Notes: a model not told the origin generated them from the sequence alone. 47,625 bases of DNA from CBFFRJ01 sp051486985 (GCF_051486985.1 NZ_JAHVDV010000037.1:1-47625); one strand, 5' to 3'; counted from the stretch's first letter, positions 16,078 to 24,470 are shown. Translations and numbers: made by a program.

Positions 16078-16290
16078 ATTTCACTCCTGAAGAGGTTTAA
16101 TTCATTCAGCCTGGCCAGCCGAAAACTGTATCGCAACGATTTCACCAGGTTGTCGGAAAAGTGGGCCAGTTCTGTCGGCAGGCCATCTCACATCATAAGG
16201 AAAATCTTCAACTGCAACATATCAGGGCTAACCCTGTGTTGTCGCGCATGCTATGGTAATACTACACAAAAAGCGTTGAGGAACAGTGAG

Positions 16291-17040
16291 ATGATTATGT
16301 TAGTTACCGGAGCCACAGCGGGTTTTGGCGAGAGCATAGCGCGTCGTTTCCTGAAAAACGGGCACCGAGTCATTGCTACGGGTCGCCGCCAGGAGCGTCT
16401 GCAGGAGCTGAAAGACGAACTGGGCGACAACCTTTATACCGCGCAGGTGGATGTGCGTAACCGCGCGGCCATTGAGGAGATGATGGCGAACCTTCCTGCT
16501 GAATGGCAGAACATTGACGTGCTGGTTAACAATGCAGGCCTGGCGCTCGGTCTGGAACCGGCGCACAAAGCCAGCATTGAAGACTGGGAAACGATGATCG
16601 ATACCAATAATAAAGGCCTGGTGTACATGACCCGCGCGGTACTGCCGGGCATGGTTGAGCGCAACCGTGGTCACATCATTAATATTGGTTCTACGGCAGG
16701 CAGTTGGCCATATGCGGGCGGTAACGTCTATGGTGCTACAAAAGCGTTTGTGCGCCAGTTCAGCCTCAATCTGCGTACCGACCTGAACGGAACGGCGGTT
16801 CGCGTAACCAATCTTGAGCCTGGCCTTGTGGGTGGCACCGAGTTTTCTAACGTGCGTTTCAAAGGCGATGATGATAAAGCCGGAAAAACCTATGAGAACA
16901 CTAACGCCCTCTCCCCGGAAGATATCACTGACGCTGTGTGGTGGGTGGCGACGCTGCCGAAACATGTCAACATCAATACGCTTGAGATGATGCCGGTGAG
17001 CCAGACCTATGCCGGTCTGAGCGTACATCGCGACGCCTGA
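16291..17040 (+). CDS. ydfG: NADP-dependent 3-hydroxy acid dehydrogenase YdfG
   Basis: 249 aa (E. coli 248). Classical short-chain dehydrogenase: nucleotide motif TGATAGFG (residues 6-13), NNAG (about 78-81), catalytic Ser in INIGSTAGSW, and YGATK with the Tyr/Lys pair. The Arg after GHRVIATGRR fits NADP use. In E. coli it oxidises L-allo-threonine, serine and 3-hydroxypropionate and reduces malonic semialdehyde. The ATG at 16291 follows TTGAGGAA; the frame is open back to 16150 but without homology. Divergent from dcp, followed by rspR as in E. coli. Confidence 0.95.
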   Translation: MIMLVTGATAGFGESIARRFLKNGHRVIATGRRQERLQELKDELGDNLYTAQVDVRNRAAIEEMMANLPAEWQNIDVLVNNAGLALGLEPAHKASIEDWETMIDTNNKGLVYMTRAVLPGMVERNRGHIINIGSTAGSWPYAGGNVYGATKAFVRQFSLNLRTDLNGTAVRVTNLEPGLVGGTEFSNVRFKGDDDKAGKTYENTNALSPEDITDAVWWVATLPKHVNINTLEMMPVSQTYAGLSVHRDA

Positions 17041-17091
17041 TTATCTCGTCCCGGCCTGCGGGCCGGGTATGGGAACGGCGATAAATAAGTG

Positions 17092-17099
17092 GTATGGTA
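17092..17099 (+). promoter_or_regulatory. GTATGGTA box upstream of rspR
   Basis: GTGGTATGGTACAC lies 32 bp before the rspR ATG. The core GTATGGTA also appears twice (minus strand) upstream of ydfI at 19801-19794 and 19968-19961. A shared site in front of a GntR-type regulator and its neighbour suggests an RspR operator and autoregulation. This is inference from repeated occurrence. A separate CCCGGCC/GGCCGGG stem at 17050-17066 lies just upstream, without a T-run. Confidence 0.45.
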
Positions 17100-17130
17100 C
17101 ACAGGTTAACCTTATAAAAAGTAAGCACGA

Positions 17131-17817
17131 ATGACCGTTGAAACCCAACTCAATCCGACACAACCCGTAAACCAGCAAATCTACCGCATTCTGCGTCAGG
17201 ATATTGTTCATTGCCTGATCCCACCGGGAACGCCATTATCGGAAAAAGAGGTGTCGGTGCGTTTTGACGTGTCACGTCAGCCGGTCCGCGAAGCCTTTAT
17301 CAAACTCGCTGAAAACGGCCTGATTCAGATTCGCCCCCAGCGTGGCAGCTACGTCAATAAAATTTCACTGACTCAGGTCAGAAACGGATGCTTTGTTCGT
17401 CAGGCAATTGAGTGTGCTGTCGCCCGACGCGCCGCCGGCATGATAACCGACAGCCACTGCTACCAACTTGAGCAGAATCTCAACCAACAGCGTATTGCTA
17501 TTGAGCGCAAACAGCTTGATGACTTCTTCCTGCTCGATGATGAGTTTCATCAGAAACTGGCGCTCATCGCCGATTGCCAGCTTGCCTGGGACACCATCGA
17601 AAATATTAAAGCCACCATTGACCGTGTGCGTTACATGAGCCTTGATCATGTTTCCCCGCCCGAAATGCTGCTGCGTCAGCATAATGATATTTTCGTGGCG
17701 CTGGAAAACCGCGATGCCGATGCCGTAGAAAGCGCAATGACCCACCATTTACAGGAAATCAGCGCCTCGGTGAAACTGATCAGTCAGGAAAATCGCGACT
17801 GGTTCAGCGAAGAGTAA
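17131..17817 (+). CDS. rspR: GntR family repressor RspR
   Basis: 228 aa, same length as E. coli RspR (YdfH) and nearly identical in the first 80 residues. FadR-subfamily GntR: N-terminal winged HTH (LSEKEVSVRFDVSRQPVREAFIKL, in two halves around VRF) and a helical FCD effector domain (DDEFHQKLALIADC, H in EMLLRQHNDIF). In E. coli it represses rspAB. No rspAB is found in this window between ydfI and ynfA, where it lies in E. coli. Its target here may be the neighbouring ydfI (see GTATGGTA boxes). Confidence 0.95.
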   Translation: MTVETQLNPTQPVNQQIYRILRQDIVHCLIPPGTPLSEKEVSVRFDVSRQPVREAFIKLAENGLIQIRPQRGSYVNKISLTQVRNGCFVRQAIECAVARRAAGMITDSHCYQLEQNLNQQRIAIERKQLDDFFLLDDEFHQKLALIADCQLAWDTIENIKATIDRVRYMSLDHVSPPEMLLRQHNDIFVALENRDADAVESAMTHHLQEISASVKLISQENRDWFSEE

Positions 17818-17880
17818 TTCGCCCCCCTGCGCTCTCCTTCTTCAACGTCATGCGGTTTGCATTCGTAAAAAAGTGTGACG

Positions 17881-17921
17881 TTGATCAAAAGCAAAAAATT
17901 CTTCTCTCAAAAGCGTATTTT
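17881..17921 (+). promoter_or_regulatory. FNR-type promoter of ydfZ
   Basis: TTGATCAAAAGCAA (17881-17894) matches the FNR consensus TTGATnnnnATCAA with one mismatch. A -10-like TATTTT (17916-17921) lies where a class II FNR promoter (site centred at -41.5) would need it, with a start near 17929. E. coli ydfZ is known to be induced anaerobically by FNR. Confidence 0.7.
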
Positions 17922-17989
17922 TAGAGCGTCCGTTCCGGGGACGACGTCTGCCCCGGTATGTCTGGCGGATGTTAACAGGAGAAACTACC

Positions 17990-18193
17990 ATGATGACTTA
18001 TGATCGTAACCGTAATGCTATAACCACCGGCAGCCGCGTGATGATTAATGGCACGGGCCGCACCGGGAAAATTATTGCTATCCATGCAGAGGGTCTGGAT
18101 GCGAGCCAGGTACGCCGCAGCAAAACGGTAGAAGTCGAAGGATGTGAAGGCCAGTTCGAACCCGTAGAGCTGATTCGCCTCGGCCTGCACTAA
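17990..18193 (+). CDS. ydfZ: Small protein YdfZ
   Basis: 67 aa, the E. coli length. TYDRNRNAITTGSRVMINGTG at the N-terminus is almost identical to E. coli YdfZ, which was reported to bind selenium. The beta-rich sequence with GxxGKI resembles a small KOW/SH3-like fold. The ATG at 17990 follows AGGAG at 8 nt. Preceded by an FNR-type promoter and closed by a hairpin shared with ydfI. The biological role remains unclear. Confidence 0.93.
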   Translation: MMTYDRNRNAITTGSRVMINGTGRTGKIIAIHAEGLDASQVRRSKTVEVEGCEGQFEPVELIRLGLH

Positions 18194-18199
18194 AAGTGA

Positions 18200-18223
18200 A
18201 AATGCCGCCGGATGGCGGCATTT
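18200..18223. terminator. Bidirectional terminator between ydfZ and ydfI
   Basis: AAATGCCGCC (18200-18209) pairs perfectly with GGCGGCATTT (18214-18223). T's follow on the plus strand (TTTAT), and the A-rich leader (AAAAGTGAAA) gives T's on the minus strand. Confidence 0.75.
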
Positions 18224-18228
18224 ATGCC

Positions 18229-19692
18229 TCAGTAGCTGGCAATATACTCCGCAACCGTGGCTTTCGCCCCTTTAGCCAGTAGCCCCTGATAGGCCGTCAG
18301 TATCGCGTCGACAAAGGTTGCCTCCCGCGGTAACTCATTACCAAAAATCGCCTCAATGCCTAATAACGCCTTCACTCGCGCTTCACCGTCAGCACTGCCC
18401 TTAACCGCTTGCTGAATAACCGCGAGCAGCGGGTCGCTTACGTCAATGGCTTGCCCCTGCTCATCCACACCGCCTACGTAGCGCATCCAGCCTGCAATAC
18501 CCAGCGCCAGCAGACGGAACTCATGCTGATGGACCAGATGCCAGCGCACGGAGTCAAGCATACGCTGCGGCAATTTCTGGCTACCGTCCATAGCAATCTG
18601 CCAGGTGCGGTGACGCAGCGCGGTGTTACTGTAACGGGCGATCAGCAGGTCGGCATAGTGTGCCAGATCCACGCCCTTCACTTTCAACGTGGGCGCCTGC
18701 TCCGCCAGCATCAGCGTATGCGCTGCACGGCGATAGTTATCATCTTCCATGCACTCGTTGATATGTTGATAGCCAGCAAGATAGCCCAGATAGGCGAGGA
18801 AAGAGTGGCTGCCGTTAAGCATCCGCAGTTTCATCTCTTCGAATGGCACCACGTCCGCGACCAGCTCCGCACCGGCTTTTTCCCACGCCGGGCGACCAGC
18901 AACAAAGTTGTCCTCAATCACCCACTGGCGGAATGGCTCGCAGGCAACCCCTGCCGGGTCACGCACGCCGGTTAGCTGTTCAATTTTATCGAGCGTATCG
19001 GCCGTCACGGCAGGCACGATACGATCCACCATGGTTGACGGGAAGGTCACGTTCGCCTCGATCCAGTCAGCCAGCTCACCATTCACGGCACGGGCAAACG
19101 CGCAGATGACGTTGCGGGTGACATGGCCGTTTTCCGGCATATTGTCGCATGACATGACGGTGAAAGGTGCAAGCCCGGCGGCTTTGCGCCGTGCCAGCGC
19201 TTCGACGATGACCCCTGGCGCGGATTCAGGCTGATGAGGGTTTTGCAAATCAGCCGCGATAAAAGGCGTTTCAGGCACCAGCTTACCGGTTGCCGGTGAG
19301 TGACCGTAGCCTTTTTCAGTGATGGTCAGAGAAACAATAGCAACCTGAGGTTCGCACATCGCCGCCAGCACGCTTTCCAGACCATCAACCTTCGCATGAA
19401 GCGCACGCGTTGCCACGCCAACGACACGTGCCGTCCATGCGTCAGCGGACATCTCCGCTACGGTATAGAGGTTATCCTGCATTTTCAGGTCAGCGATTTG
19501 CTGCTCACCCCCTATCAGGTTGACTTCGCAATAGCCCCAGTCGCTGCCATGTTCTGAGGCCAGAATATCGGCATAAACGGACTGATGCGCGCGGTGAAAC
19601 GCGCCGAAGCCCAGATGCACGATGCGGGGAACGAGTTTGCTACGATCGTATGAGGGTAACGTGGCATTTGCTGTTAACAGTCTGTTTTCCAT
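18229..19692 (-). CDS. ydfI: Mannitol/mannonate dehydrogenase family oxidoreductase YdfI
   Basis: 487 aa, matching E. coli YdfI (486 aa). Long-chain polyol/mannonate dehydrogenase family: N-terminal Rossmann-like domain (IVHLGFGAFHRAHQ), SCDNMPENG, and the C-terminal helical domain with KLRMLNGSHSFLAYLG, whose Lys and His are catalytic in the family. Predicted NAD-dependent interconversion of a sugar acid such as D-mannonate/D-fructuronate; the exact substrate is unproven. The ATG at 19692 gives the family N-terminus; the frame stays open to 19776 without homology. Upstream are repeated GTATGGTA boxes. In E. coli ydfI is part of the same locus as rspR and ydfZ. Confidence 0.92.
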   Translation of the reverse strand: MENRLLTANATLPSYDRSKLVPRIVHLGFGAFHRAHQSVYADILASEHGSDWGYCEVNLIGGEQQIADLKMQDNLYTVAEMSADAWTARVVGVATRALHAKVDGLESVLAAMCEPQVAIVSLTITEKGYGHSPATGKLVPETPFIAADLQNPHQPESAPGVIVEALARRKAAGLAPFTVMSCDNMPENGHVTRNVICAFARAVNGELADWIEANVTFPSTMVDRIVPAVTADTLDKIEQLTGVRDPAGVACEPFRQWVIEDNFVAGRPAWEKAGAELVADVVPFEEMKLRMLNGSHSFLAYLGYLAGYQHINECMEDDNYRRAAHTLMLAEQAPTLKVKGVDLAHYADLLIARYSNTALRHRTWQIAMDGSQKLPQRMLDSVRWHLVHQHEFRLLALGIAGWMRYVGGVDEQGQAIDVSDPLLAVIQQAVKGSADGEARVKALLGIEAIFGNELPREATFVDAILTAYQGLLAKGAKATVAEYIASY

Positions 19693-19749
19693 GGAGTCAC
19701 TCTGTTCGTGTTTTATGAGTTTTGTTACGTCTGAGGCAGTTATCGTGTC

Positions 19750-19971
19750 TACCATCCCACCAAATTGGTATGACATCTTTGATTCAGGTCAACTACCATA
19801 CAAGAAGAGCGGTGTCAGTTTCCCACAGGGCATGTCAAAAGGAAGAATCACTCCGCAGGCGTGATGGTGACGCGTATATCAACAATAACCTGTTGTTTAC
19901 GCGTCATATCAGTGGTTGCATGACGGCTCCTGTTGCGGTGACTTTACGCATCAGGATAACTACCATACAAG
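19750..19971 (-). promoter_or_regulatory. ydfI upstream region with paired 21-bp repeats
   Basis: Two 21-bp direct repeats, 19784-19804 and 19951-19971, match at 19 of 21 positions. Both contain ACTACCATACAAG, i.e. GTATGGTA on the ydfI strand. A weaker third copy (TACCATCC) is at 19750-19757, beside the palindrome ACCAAATTGGT (19759-19769). The copies are 167 bp apart, compatible with repressor looping. The best candidate binder is RspR. The gap 19693-20015 has no gene. Confidence 0.55.
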
Positions 19972-20015
19972 TATAACATCTAAAAAGAGCGCCTCAGCTC
20001 ACATATTTTGTCGAC

Positions 20016-20345
20016 TCAGTCAGCGCGTCCCCAGCCCGCGACAATAATTAACATGCCGCACAACGCGACAGCGGCACCCAGCCAGTCATACAGACTGAGT
20101 TTTACTCCGTCCACCACCCGCAACCAGAGCAGCGCGGTGCAGACATAGACGCCGCCGTAGGCCGCATACACCCGCCCGCTGGCGGCAGGATGAAGGGTTA
20201 ACAGCCAGACAAAAAGCACCAGCGCGACGGCGGCAGGTAGTAGCAGGAGCGGTGTGGCTCCGCGTTTAAGCCACAGCCAGGGAAGGAAACAGCCCAGGAT
20301 TTCGCACAATGCGGTCAGGAAAAAAAGCAGCGTCGTTTTTAGCAT
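20016..20345 (-). CDS. ynfA: UPF0060 membrane protein YnfA
   Basis: 109 aa, four predicted TM helices. Near-identical to E. coli YnfA: LLFFLTALCEILGCFLPWLW, TLHPAASGRVYAAYGGVYV, and a WLGAAVALCGMLIIV end. The family is distantly related to SMR transporters, and Shigella YnfA has been reported as an efflux pump. Single gene on the minus strand, divergent from ynfB. Confidence 0.94.
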   Translation of the reverse strand: MLKTTLLFFLTALCEILGCFLPWLWLKRGATPLLLLPAAVALVLFVWLLTLHPAASGRVYAAYGGVYVCTALLWLRVVDGVKLSLYDWLGAAVALCGMLIIVAGWGRAD

Positions 20346-20437
20346 TTCCAGTATTTTTCAATAAGCCTTGACTGAACTATCTTAACGGAAAAGCCACTAA
20401 TAATGGGACTTCCCGGCGGCTACCCTCGATCGGGCGA

Positions 20438-20453
20438 ATCAAGTACACTTGAT
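20438..20453. promoter_or_regulatory. Perfect inverted repeat upstream of ynfB
   Basis: ATCAAGT-AC-ACTTGAT is a 7+2+7 perfect inverted repeat, 39 bp before the ynfB ATG. It looks like a dimer operator. The half-sites are arranged opposite to an FNR site, and I cannot name the regulator. Confidence 0.4.
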
Positions 20454-20491
20454 GTAGGGATGTTGCGTCACTCTTAATGAAGGAAACCATC

Positions 20492-20833
20492 ATGAACATC
20501 ACACTGAGCAAACGCCTTTGCCTGACGGCGATGCTGACGCTGGGTGCAATTTTGTACACGGCCAGTGCCACCGCGAAGACGGACAAACTGATCATTGAAT
20601 CCGGCGACAGCGCGCAGTCCCGCCAGCAAGCGGCAATGGAAAAAGAGCAATGGGATGATACCCGTTCGTTGCGCCATAAGGTGAACAAACGCGTTGAAAA
20701 AGAGTGGGACAAAACCGATGTCGCCTTCGATGCGCAGGATAACTGCCATAAAAGCGCCAACGTTAACGCCTACTGGGAACCCAATACCCTGCGCTGCCTT
20801 GATCGTCGCACCGGTCGCCAGATAACCCCGTAA
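20492..20833 (+). CDS. ynfB: UPF0482 family protein YnfB
   Basis: 113 aa, the E. coli length. Signal peptide of about 28 residues ending near ATA-KTD, so likely periplasmic. The mature part is conserved: ESGDSAQSRQQAAMEKEQW, then a lysine-rich helix, and NAYWEPNTLRCLDRRTGR at the C-terminus with paired cysteines. Function unknown. The ATG at 20492 follows GAAGGAAA; another ATG at 20477 is in frame but gives a non-homologous extension. Lies 61 nt before speG, with a GGGCGC/GCGCCC stem near 20848-20865 between them. Confidence 0.92.
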   Translation: MNITLSKRLCLTAMLTLGAILYTASATAKTDKLIIESGDSAQSRQQAAMEKEQWDDTRSLRHKVNKRVEKEWDKTDVAFDAQDNCHKSANVNAYWEPNTLRCLDRRTGRQITP

Positions 20834-20894
20834 TTTCTGCATTTCAGGGCGCTTTGCGGCGCCCTTCCTCCCGTTTCAGCAAAAGGATTTCCTC

Positions 20895-21455
20895 ATGACC
20901 GACACCAGACAGGTCAAACTTCGTCCGCTTGAGCGCGAAGATCTCCGCTTTGTCCACCAGCTTGATAATAATGCGAGCGTCATGCGTTACTGGTTTGAAG
21001 AGCCTTACGAAGCCTTTGTGGAGCTTTCTGACCTCTATGACAAACATATTCATGACCAGAGTGAACGCCGCTTTGTTATTGAGTGTGATGATGAAAAAGC
21101 CGGCCTGGTTGAACTGGTTGAAATAAACCATGTCCATCGCCGTGCGGAATTTCAGATTATCATTTCGCCGGACTTTCAGGGTAAAGGGCTGGCGTCCAGA
21201 GCAGCGAAACTTGCGATGGACTACGGCTTTATGGTGCTTAACCTCTACAAGCTCTATCTGATTGTCGACAAGGAAAATGAAAAGGCTGTCCATATCTACC
21301 GCAAACTGGGTTTTATGGTGGAGGGAGAGTTAATTCATGAGTTCTTTATTAATGGTGAATACCGTAACACCATTCGGATGTGTATTTTCCAGCATCAGTA
21401 TCTGGCCGACCACAAGCCGACGGGCACCACCTTACTCAAGCCCACCGCCCAGTAA
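20895..21455 (+). CDS. speG: Spermidine N1-acetyltransferase SpeG
   Basis: 186 aa, same length as E. coli SpeG and about 85-90% identical by eye. GNAT fold. The acetyl-CoA pyrophosphate loop is in SPDFQGKGLASRAAKLAM, with the polyamine-site acids around MRYWFEEPYEAF. The enzyme acetylates spermidine and spermine to detoxify excess polyamines; it is a dodecamer in characterised relatives. The mdtJI exporter, which removes spermidine, lies 24 kb downstream in this window. Confidence 0.96.
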   Translation: MTDTRQVKLRPLEREDLRFVHQLDNNASVMRYWFEEPYEAFVELSDLYDKHIHDQSERRFVIECDDEKAGLVELVEINHVHRRAEFQIIISPDFQGKGLASRAAKLAMDYGFMVLNLYKLYLIVDKENEKAVHIYRKLGFMVEGELIHEFFINGEYRNTIRMCIFQHQYLADHKPTGTTLLKPTAQ

Positions 21456-21472
21456 GGCGGTGGGATGTCAGG

Positions 21473-22192
21473 TTAATAGTATTTGATAGTATTTTTAATG
21501 CTGTACTTGTGTTCTACGGCAGGGGTAACGCTTTCATCAATAATAACCAGCTGGCAGGCGACCGGGTTATCGTGGCTGTCATAGTCACAGGTTTGCTTCA
21601 CATTGCTTAGCGGTTTGTCGTTGAGCACGCTGACTGCCGTGTAATCCAGTTTTTTACGCGCATCCCGTGAAGGTGTGGATGCCACGGAGAGGTGTGCCTC
21701 TTTCGAGAGCGTGGATTTGCCAAGCGGGTAGCCCTCGCTGTCATAACGATAGGTCACCTCAACGTCCTTGCCTCGTGCGACCGAAATGAAACCGCGATCG
21801 TCCGTGTCCCAGGTCAGCCCGGCGCTGGGATACTCAGCCAGCTGGCATTTTCCCTGCAAACGCAGACGCTTTTCCTGCGTTTCAGCATCAATGTAATAGT
21901 TGGCGTTCAGCACCAGTTCAACGCCCGTGTTGTTTTCCACATCATGCAGTTCGAGGGTATCGAAACATCCCTCTTTAGAGAGCGTGCCGCTGACGCGTTT
22001 GGACACTTCTCCCTTTTCATTAAGCAGCGTCTGACTGAAGTCTTTCACTGGCCCGCGCAGCGGATCGAAATCGAATTCGTTCGAAAAACTCGCCATCTCC
22101 GGCGTATAGGATACAGGTCCCTTCTTGTCATCACACCCCGCCGTCAGAGCGATAAGCGCGATGAGTATCATTTTGTTCTTCAATAGGTTCAC
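21473..22192 (-). CDS. ynfC: UPF0257 lipoprotein YnfC
   Basis: 239 aa (E. coli 236). Lipoprotein signal with lipobox LTAGC (16-20); Asp at the +2 position favours retention in the inner membrane. The mature part keeps YTPEMASFSNEFDFDPLRGP and LDYTAVSVLNDK of the family. Function unknown. Convergent with speG, whose stop lies in a CCCACCGCC/GGCGGTGGG stem (21441-21464) between the two genes. Confidence 0.94.
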   Translation of the reverse strand: MNLLKNKMILIALIALTAGCDDKKGPVSYTPEMASFSNEFDFDPLRGPVKDFSQTLLNEKGEVSKRVSGTLSKEGCFDTLELHDVENNTGVELVLNANYYIDAETQEKRLRLQGKCQLAEYPSAGLTWDTDDRGFISVARGKDVEVTYRYDSEGYPLGKSTLSKEAHLSVASTPSRDARKKLDYTAVSVLNDKPLSNVKQTCDYDSHDNPVACQLVIIDESVTPAVEHKYSIKNTIKYY

Positions 22193-22259
22193 CAGAATTT
22201 GCGATACGTTGCGCTTATATTAGCAAAACCTCTAACGTCTCTGGCAATGACAATTTCCT

Positions 22260-22898
22260 TCACATGAAAAGAATGTCGCGTAGCCCGCCCAGATTCCAGA
22301 CTACCCCTCCTGCGGCAATCAGCAGTAAAACCAGGGCGGAGCCTGCGGAATAGCGTCTGCCCTGCCCGCTGGTGAGAAAGCGTTTTACGGCGAGGATATA
22401 ACCGGTTAACACCACGAAATCAAACAGGATCCAGACCAGCGAGAGGGTAATAATGCTGGTGGTAAAATCGCGACTGATCCCCATAAACTGGGGAAAAAAC
22501 GACACAAAAAACAGAATGTCTTTTGGGTTCGCGACACCGGTGACAAACCCCCTTAGAAATCCGCCCGATACGGCATCGGCAGAAGGCGCTTCCCCACCGC
22601 CGGTGTCTGGATGCCTGAGCGTGCGGATGGCGCTCCAGCCGATAAACAGCGAGCCTGCCATCCCTAACACACTAAGAAAACCAGCATGTAGCGTGACAAC
22701 ACCGCTTAACATCAGCATGGCGGCGGCAATCAGCACCAGCGAGGCGAGGTTTGTTCCAAGCGATGTCAGAAAAGCCCGTCCATACCCTGACACGGCTGCC
22801 GTGCCCGTCACCAGCAATACCACCGGGCCAGGAGTGAGTAAAAGGGTCAGTATCGACAAAACATAGGCGCCGAGGAGCGCAACATTCAGGGTGTGCAT
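22260..22898 (-). CDS. LysE family translocator
   Basis: 212 aa, about six TM helices. LLTPGPVVLLVTGTAAVSG near residue 20 is the LysE/RhtB signature, and FLRGFVTGVANPKDILFFVSFFPQF is the second conserved block. These proteins export amino acids or related small molecules; the substrate is not deducible. Divergent from a LysR-type regulator with 111 bp between them, the usual arrangement for LysE exporters and their activator. E. coli has no such pair between ynfC and ynfD. Confidence 0.88.
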   Translation of the reverse strand: MHTLNVALLGAYVLSILTLLLTPGPVVLLVTGTAAVSGYGRAFLTSLGTNLASLVLIAAAMLMLSGVVTLHAGFLSVLGMAGSLFIGWSAIRTLRHPDTGGGEAPSADAVSGGFLRGFVTGVANPKDILFFVSFFPQFMGISRDFTTSIITLSLVWILFDFVVLTGYILAVKRFLTSGQGRRYSAGSALVLLLIAAGGVVWNLGGLRDILFM

Positions 22899-23009
22899 AA
22901 GGGGTTCCAGTGAAGTTCTCGTACGGTAAGTATGAAAAAACCCCGGCGGCCAGAAAAACGAGTTAAACTGATTTCAATTGTGATTAAAACTCAATATTGG
23001 ATTTTTATA

Positions 23010-23900
23010 ATGATAAAAAACCTTCCTCACCTTTACGCACTGCGGGCCTTTTCCGTTGCCGCGCAATACGGCTCGTTCAGCCAGGCTGCAGAATTACTCA
23101 ATGTAACAGCGGGGGCGGTTAGCCGTCATGTTCGTACGCTTGAAGCCTGGTTTGACTGTCAGTTGTTTACGCGAAACGGCCCGAAAGTCAGTCTTACCGA
23201 CGCCGGTAATATGCTGGCAAGTGATTTACAGCAGGGCTTTTCGCTACTCGAAGCGGCTTGCCATCACATGCGAAGCCACCATCAGCAGCTTCGCTTAAAA
23301 GCGCCCTCAACCCTGACCATGCGCTGGCTTCTTGACGTAATGGCGCGGTTTAATGAGCAATACACCACCCCTGAAATTAATATCTCCAGCGTATGGATGG
23401 ACGTCGACAACGTTGACTTCACCAAAGAGGCCTTTGATTGCGCCATTCTGTTAGGCAGTGGTCAGTTTGGGCCAGGCACCCGCAGTCTGCATTTGTTTGA
23501 TGAATGGCTGGTGCCTATCTGCGCGCCCGCCTTGCTGGAAAAGGCCCGGGAAAACCTTGCCGGTTGCGAATTGATTCACCCTTCACGCGATCGACGCGAC
23601 TGGCGACGCTGGCTGGCCGGAACGGGGTTATTCCCCGGCCTGAACCTGACCGGCGGCAAGGTATTTGACACGCTTGAGCAGGGCATGATGGCGGCAATGG
23701 GGGGCCACGGTGTGGCGATTGGCGATCTGTTGTTAAGCCAGACCGTGCGGGAGCAGCACTTGCTGGTCATTCCTTTTCCCGAAAAGATCAAAACGGGTGA
23801 TGGCTATTATCTGGTCTGGCCGGCGGATTCGAAGCGGCAAAATAATATCGACAAACTCGCCCGGTTTTTATGTCAGAACGCCCCTCGTTATATAGAATGA
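23010..23900 (+). CDS. LysR family regulator, GcvA-like
   Basis: 296 aa from the ATG at 23010. N-terminal HTH: ALRAFSVAAQYGSFSQAAE with LNVTAGAVSRHVRTLE, as in GcvA-type regulators. The effector domain contains the MRWLLDVMARF and GHGVAIGDLLL segments. The frame is open back to 22932, but that part is basic and unlike LysR starts. Likely controls the divergent LysE exporter. The ribosome site is weak, which is common for LysR genes. Confidence 0.87.
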   Translation: MIKNLPHLYALRAFSVAAQYGSFSQAAELLNVTAGAVSRHVRTLEAWFDCQLFTRNGPKVSLTDAGNMLASDLQQGFSLLEAACHHMRSHHQQLRLKAPSTLTMRWLLDVMARFNEQYTTPEINISSVWMDVDNVDFTKEAFDCAILLGSGQFGPGTRSLHLFDEWLVPICAPALLEKARENLAGCELIHPSRDRRDWRRWLAGTGLFPGLNLTGGKVFDTLEQGMMAAMGGHGVAIGDLLLSQTVREQHLLVIPFPEKIKTGDGYYLVWPADSKRQNNIDKLARFLCQNAPRYIE

Positions 23901-24013
23901 TCTATAGCGAATTAAAGCAGCAACGCCTGCGATCGCTATTCGTCTGAGTTTTACCTTAACCTTACTTAACACCTGCTACGCTTGTGGCTGGCAGACAAAA
24001 TAAGGAGTTTGAT

Positions 24014-24316
24014 ATGAAACATTCTCTCTGGTTAGGTGCCGTTATGTTCACGCTGTCCGCTTCGGCCTTCGCAGCGCCGGACTCCTGCGAGCGGGTAAAA
24101 AATGATATACAACAAAAGATTATCAACAATGGCGTTCCTGAATCCGGGTTCACGCTGACCGTAGAACCTAACGATCAGAGCAGCGCTTCCGATGCGCAGG
24201 TAGTCGGGCACTGTGCGAATGATGGCTGGAAGATCCTCTATACGCGTAGCGGAAATAATCAAACCCAAAGCGGCGAAATATCACAATCTGACACCGCCCA
24301 ACCAGCGTCACAATAA
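24014..24316 (+). CDS. ynfD: DUF1161 periplasmic protein YnfD
   Basis: 100 aa (E. coli 101). Signal peptide to about residue 20 (SASAFA-AP). SCERVKNDIQQKIINNGVP, GFTLTVEP and VVGHCANDGWKILYTR are the DUF1161 core, with two cysteines likely to form a disulfide. Function unknown. AAGGAG precedes the ATG at 24014. A possible terminator stem (AATGGGGA/TCCCCATT, 24337-24368) follows. Confidence 0.88.
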   Translation: MKHSLWLGAVMFTLSASAFAAPDSCERVKNDIQQKIINNGVPESGFTLTVEPNDQSSASDAQVVGHCANDGWKILYTRSGNNQTQSGEISQSDTAQPASQ

Positions 24317-24356
24317 TTGAATTAATTTCAAAAAATAATGGGGAATCTGCTTCTTA

Positions 24357-24370
24357 TTGATCCCCATTAA
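24357..24370 (+). promoter_or_regulatory. FNR-like site upstream of ynfE
   Basis: TTGATCCCCATTAA differs from TTGATnnnnATCAA at one position. A -10-like TAGCAT (24393-24398) sits where a class II FNR promoter would have it. The E. coli ynfEFGH operon is FNR-activated. The site overlaps the 3' arm of the stem that follows ynfD. Confidence 0.6.
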
Positions 24371-24470
24371 TATTTGACTACTCCCGAATAAGTAGCATAA
24401 AGCCATAATTAGCCAAATAGTAGTTCCGGTGAGTTATTACTTTTTGATATTACTTATAGTGGAGTGAGCT

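Noticed and set aside
20474..20842. Long minus-strand frames opposite ynfB
   Set aside because: Shadows of ynfB, whose protein and ribosome site match a known family.
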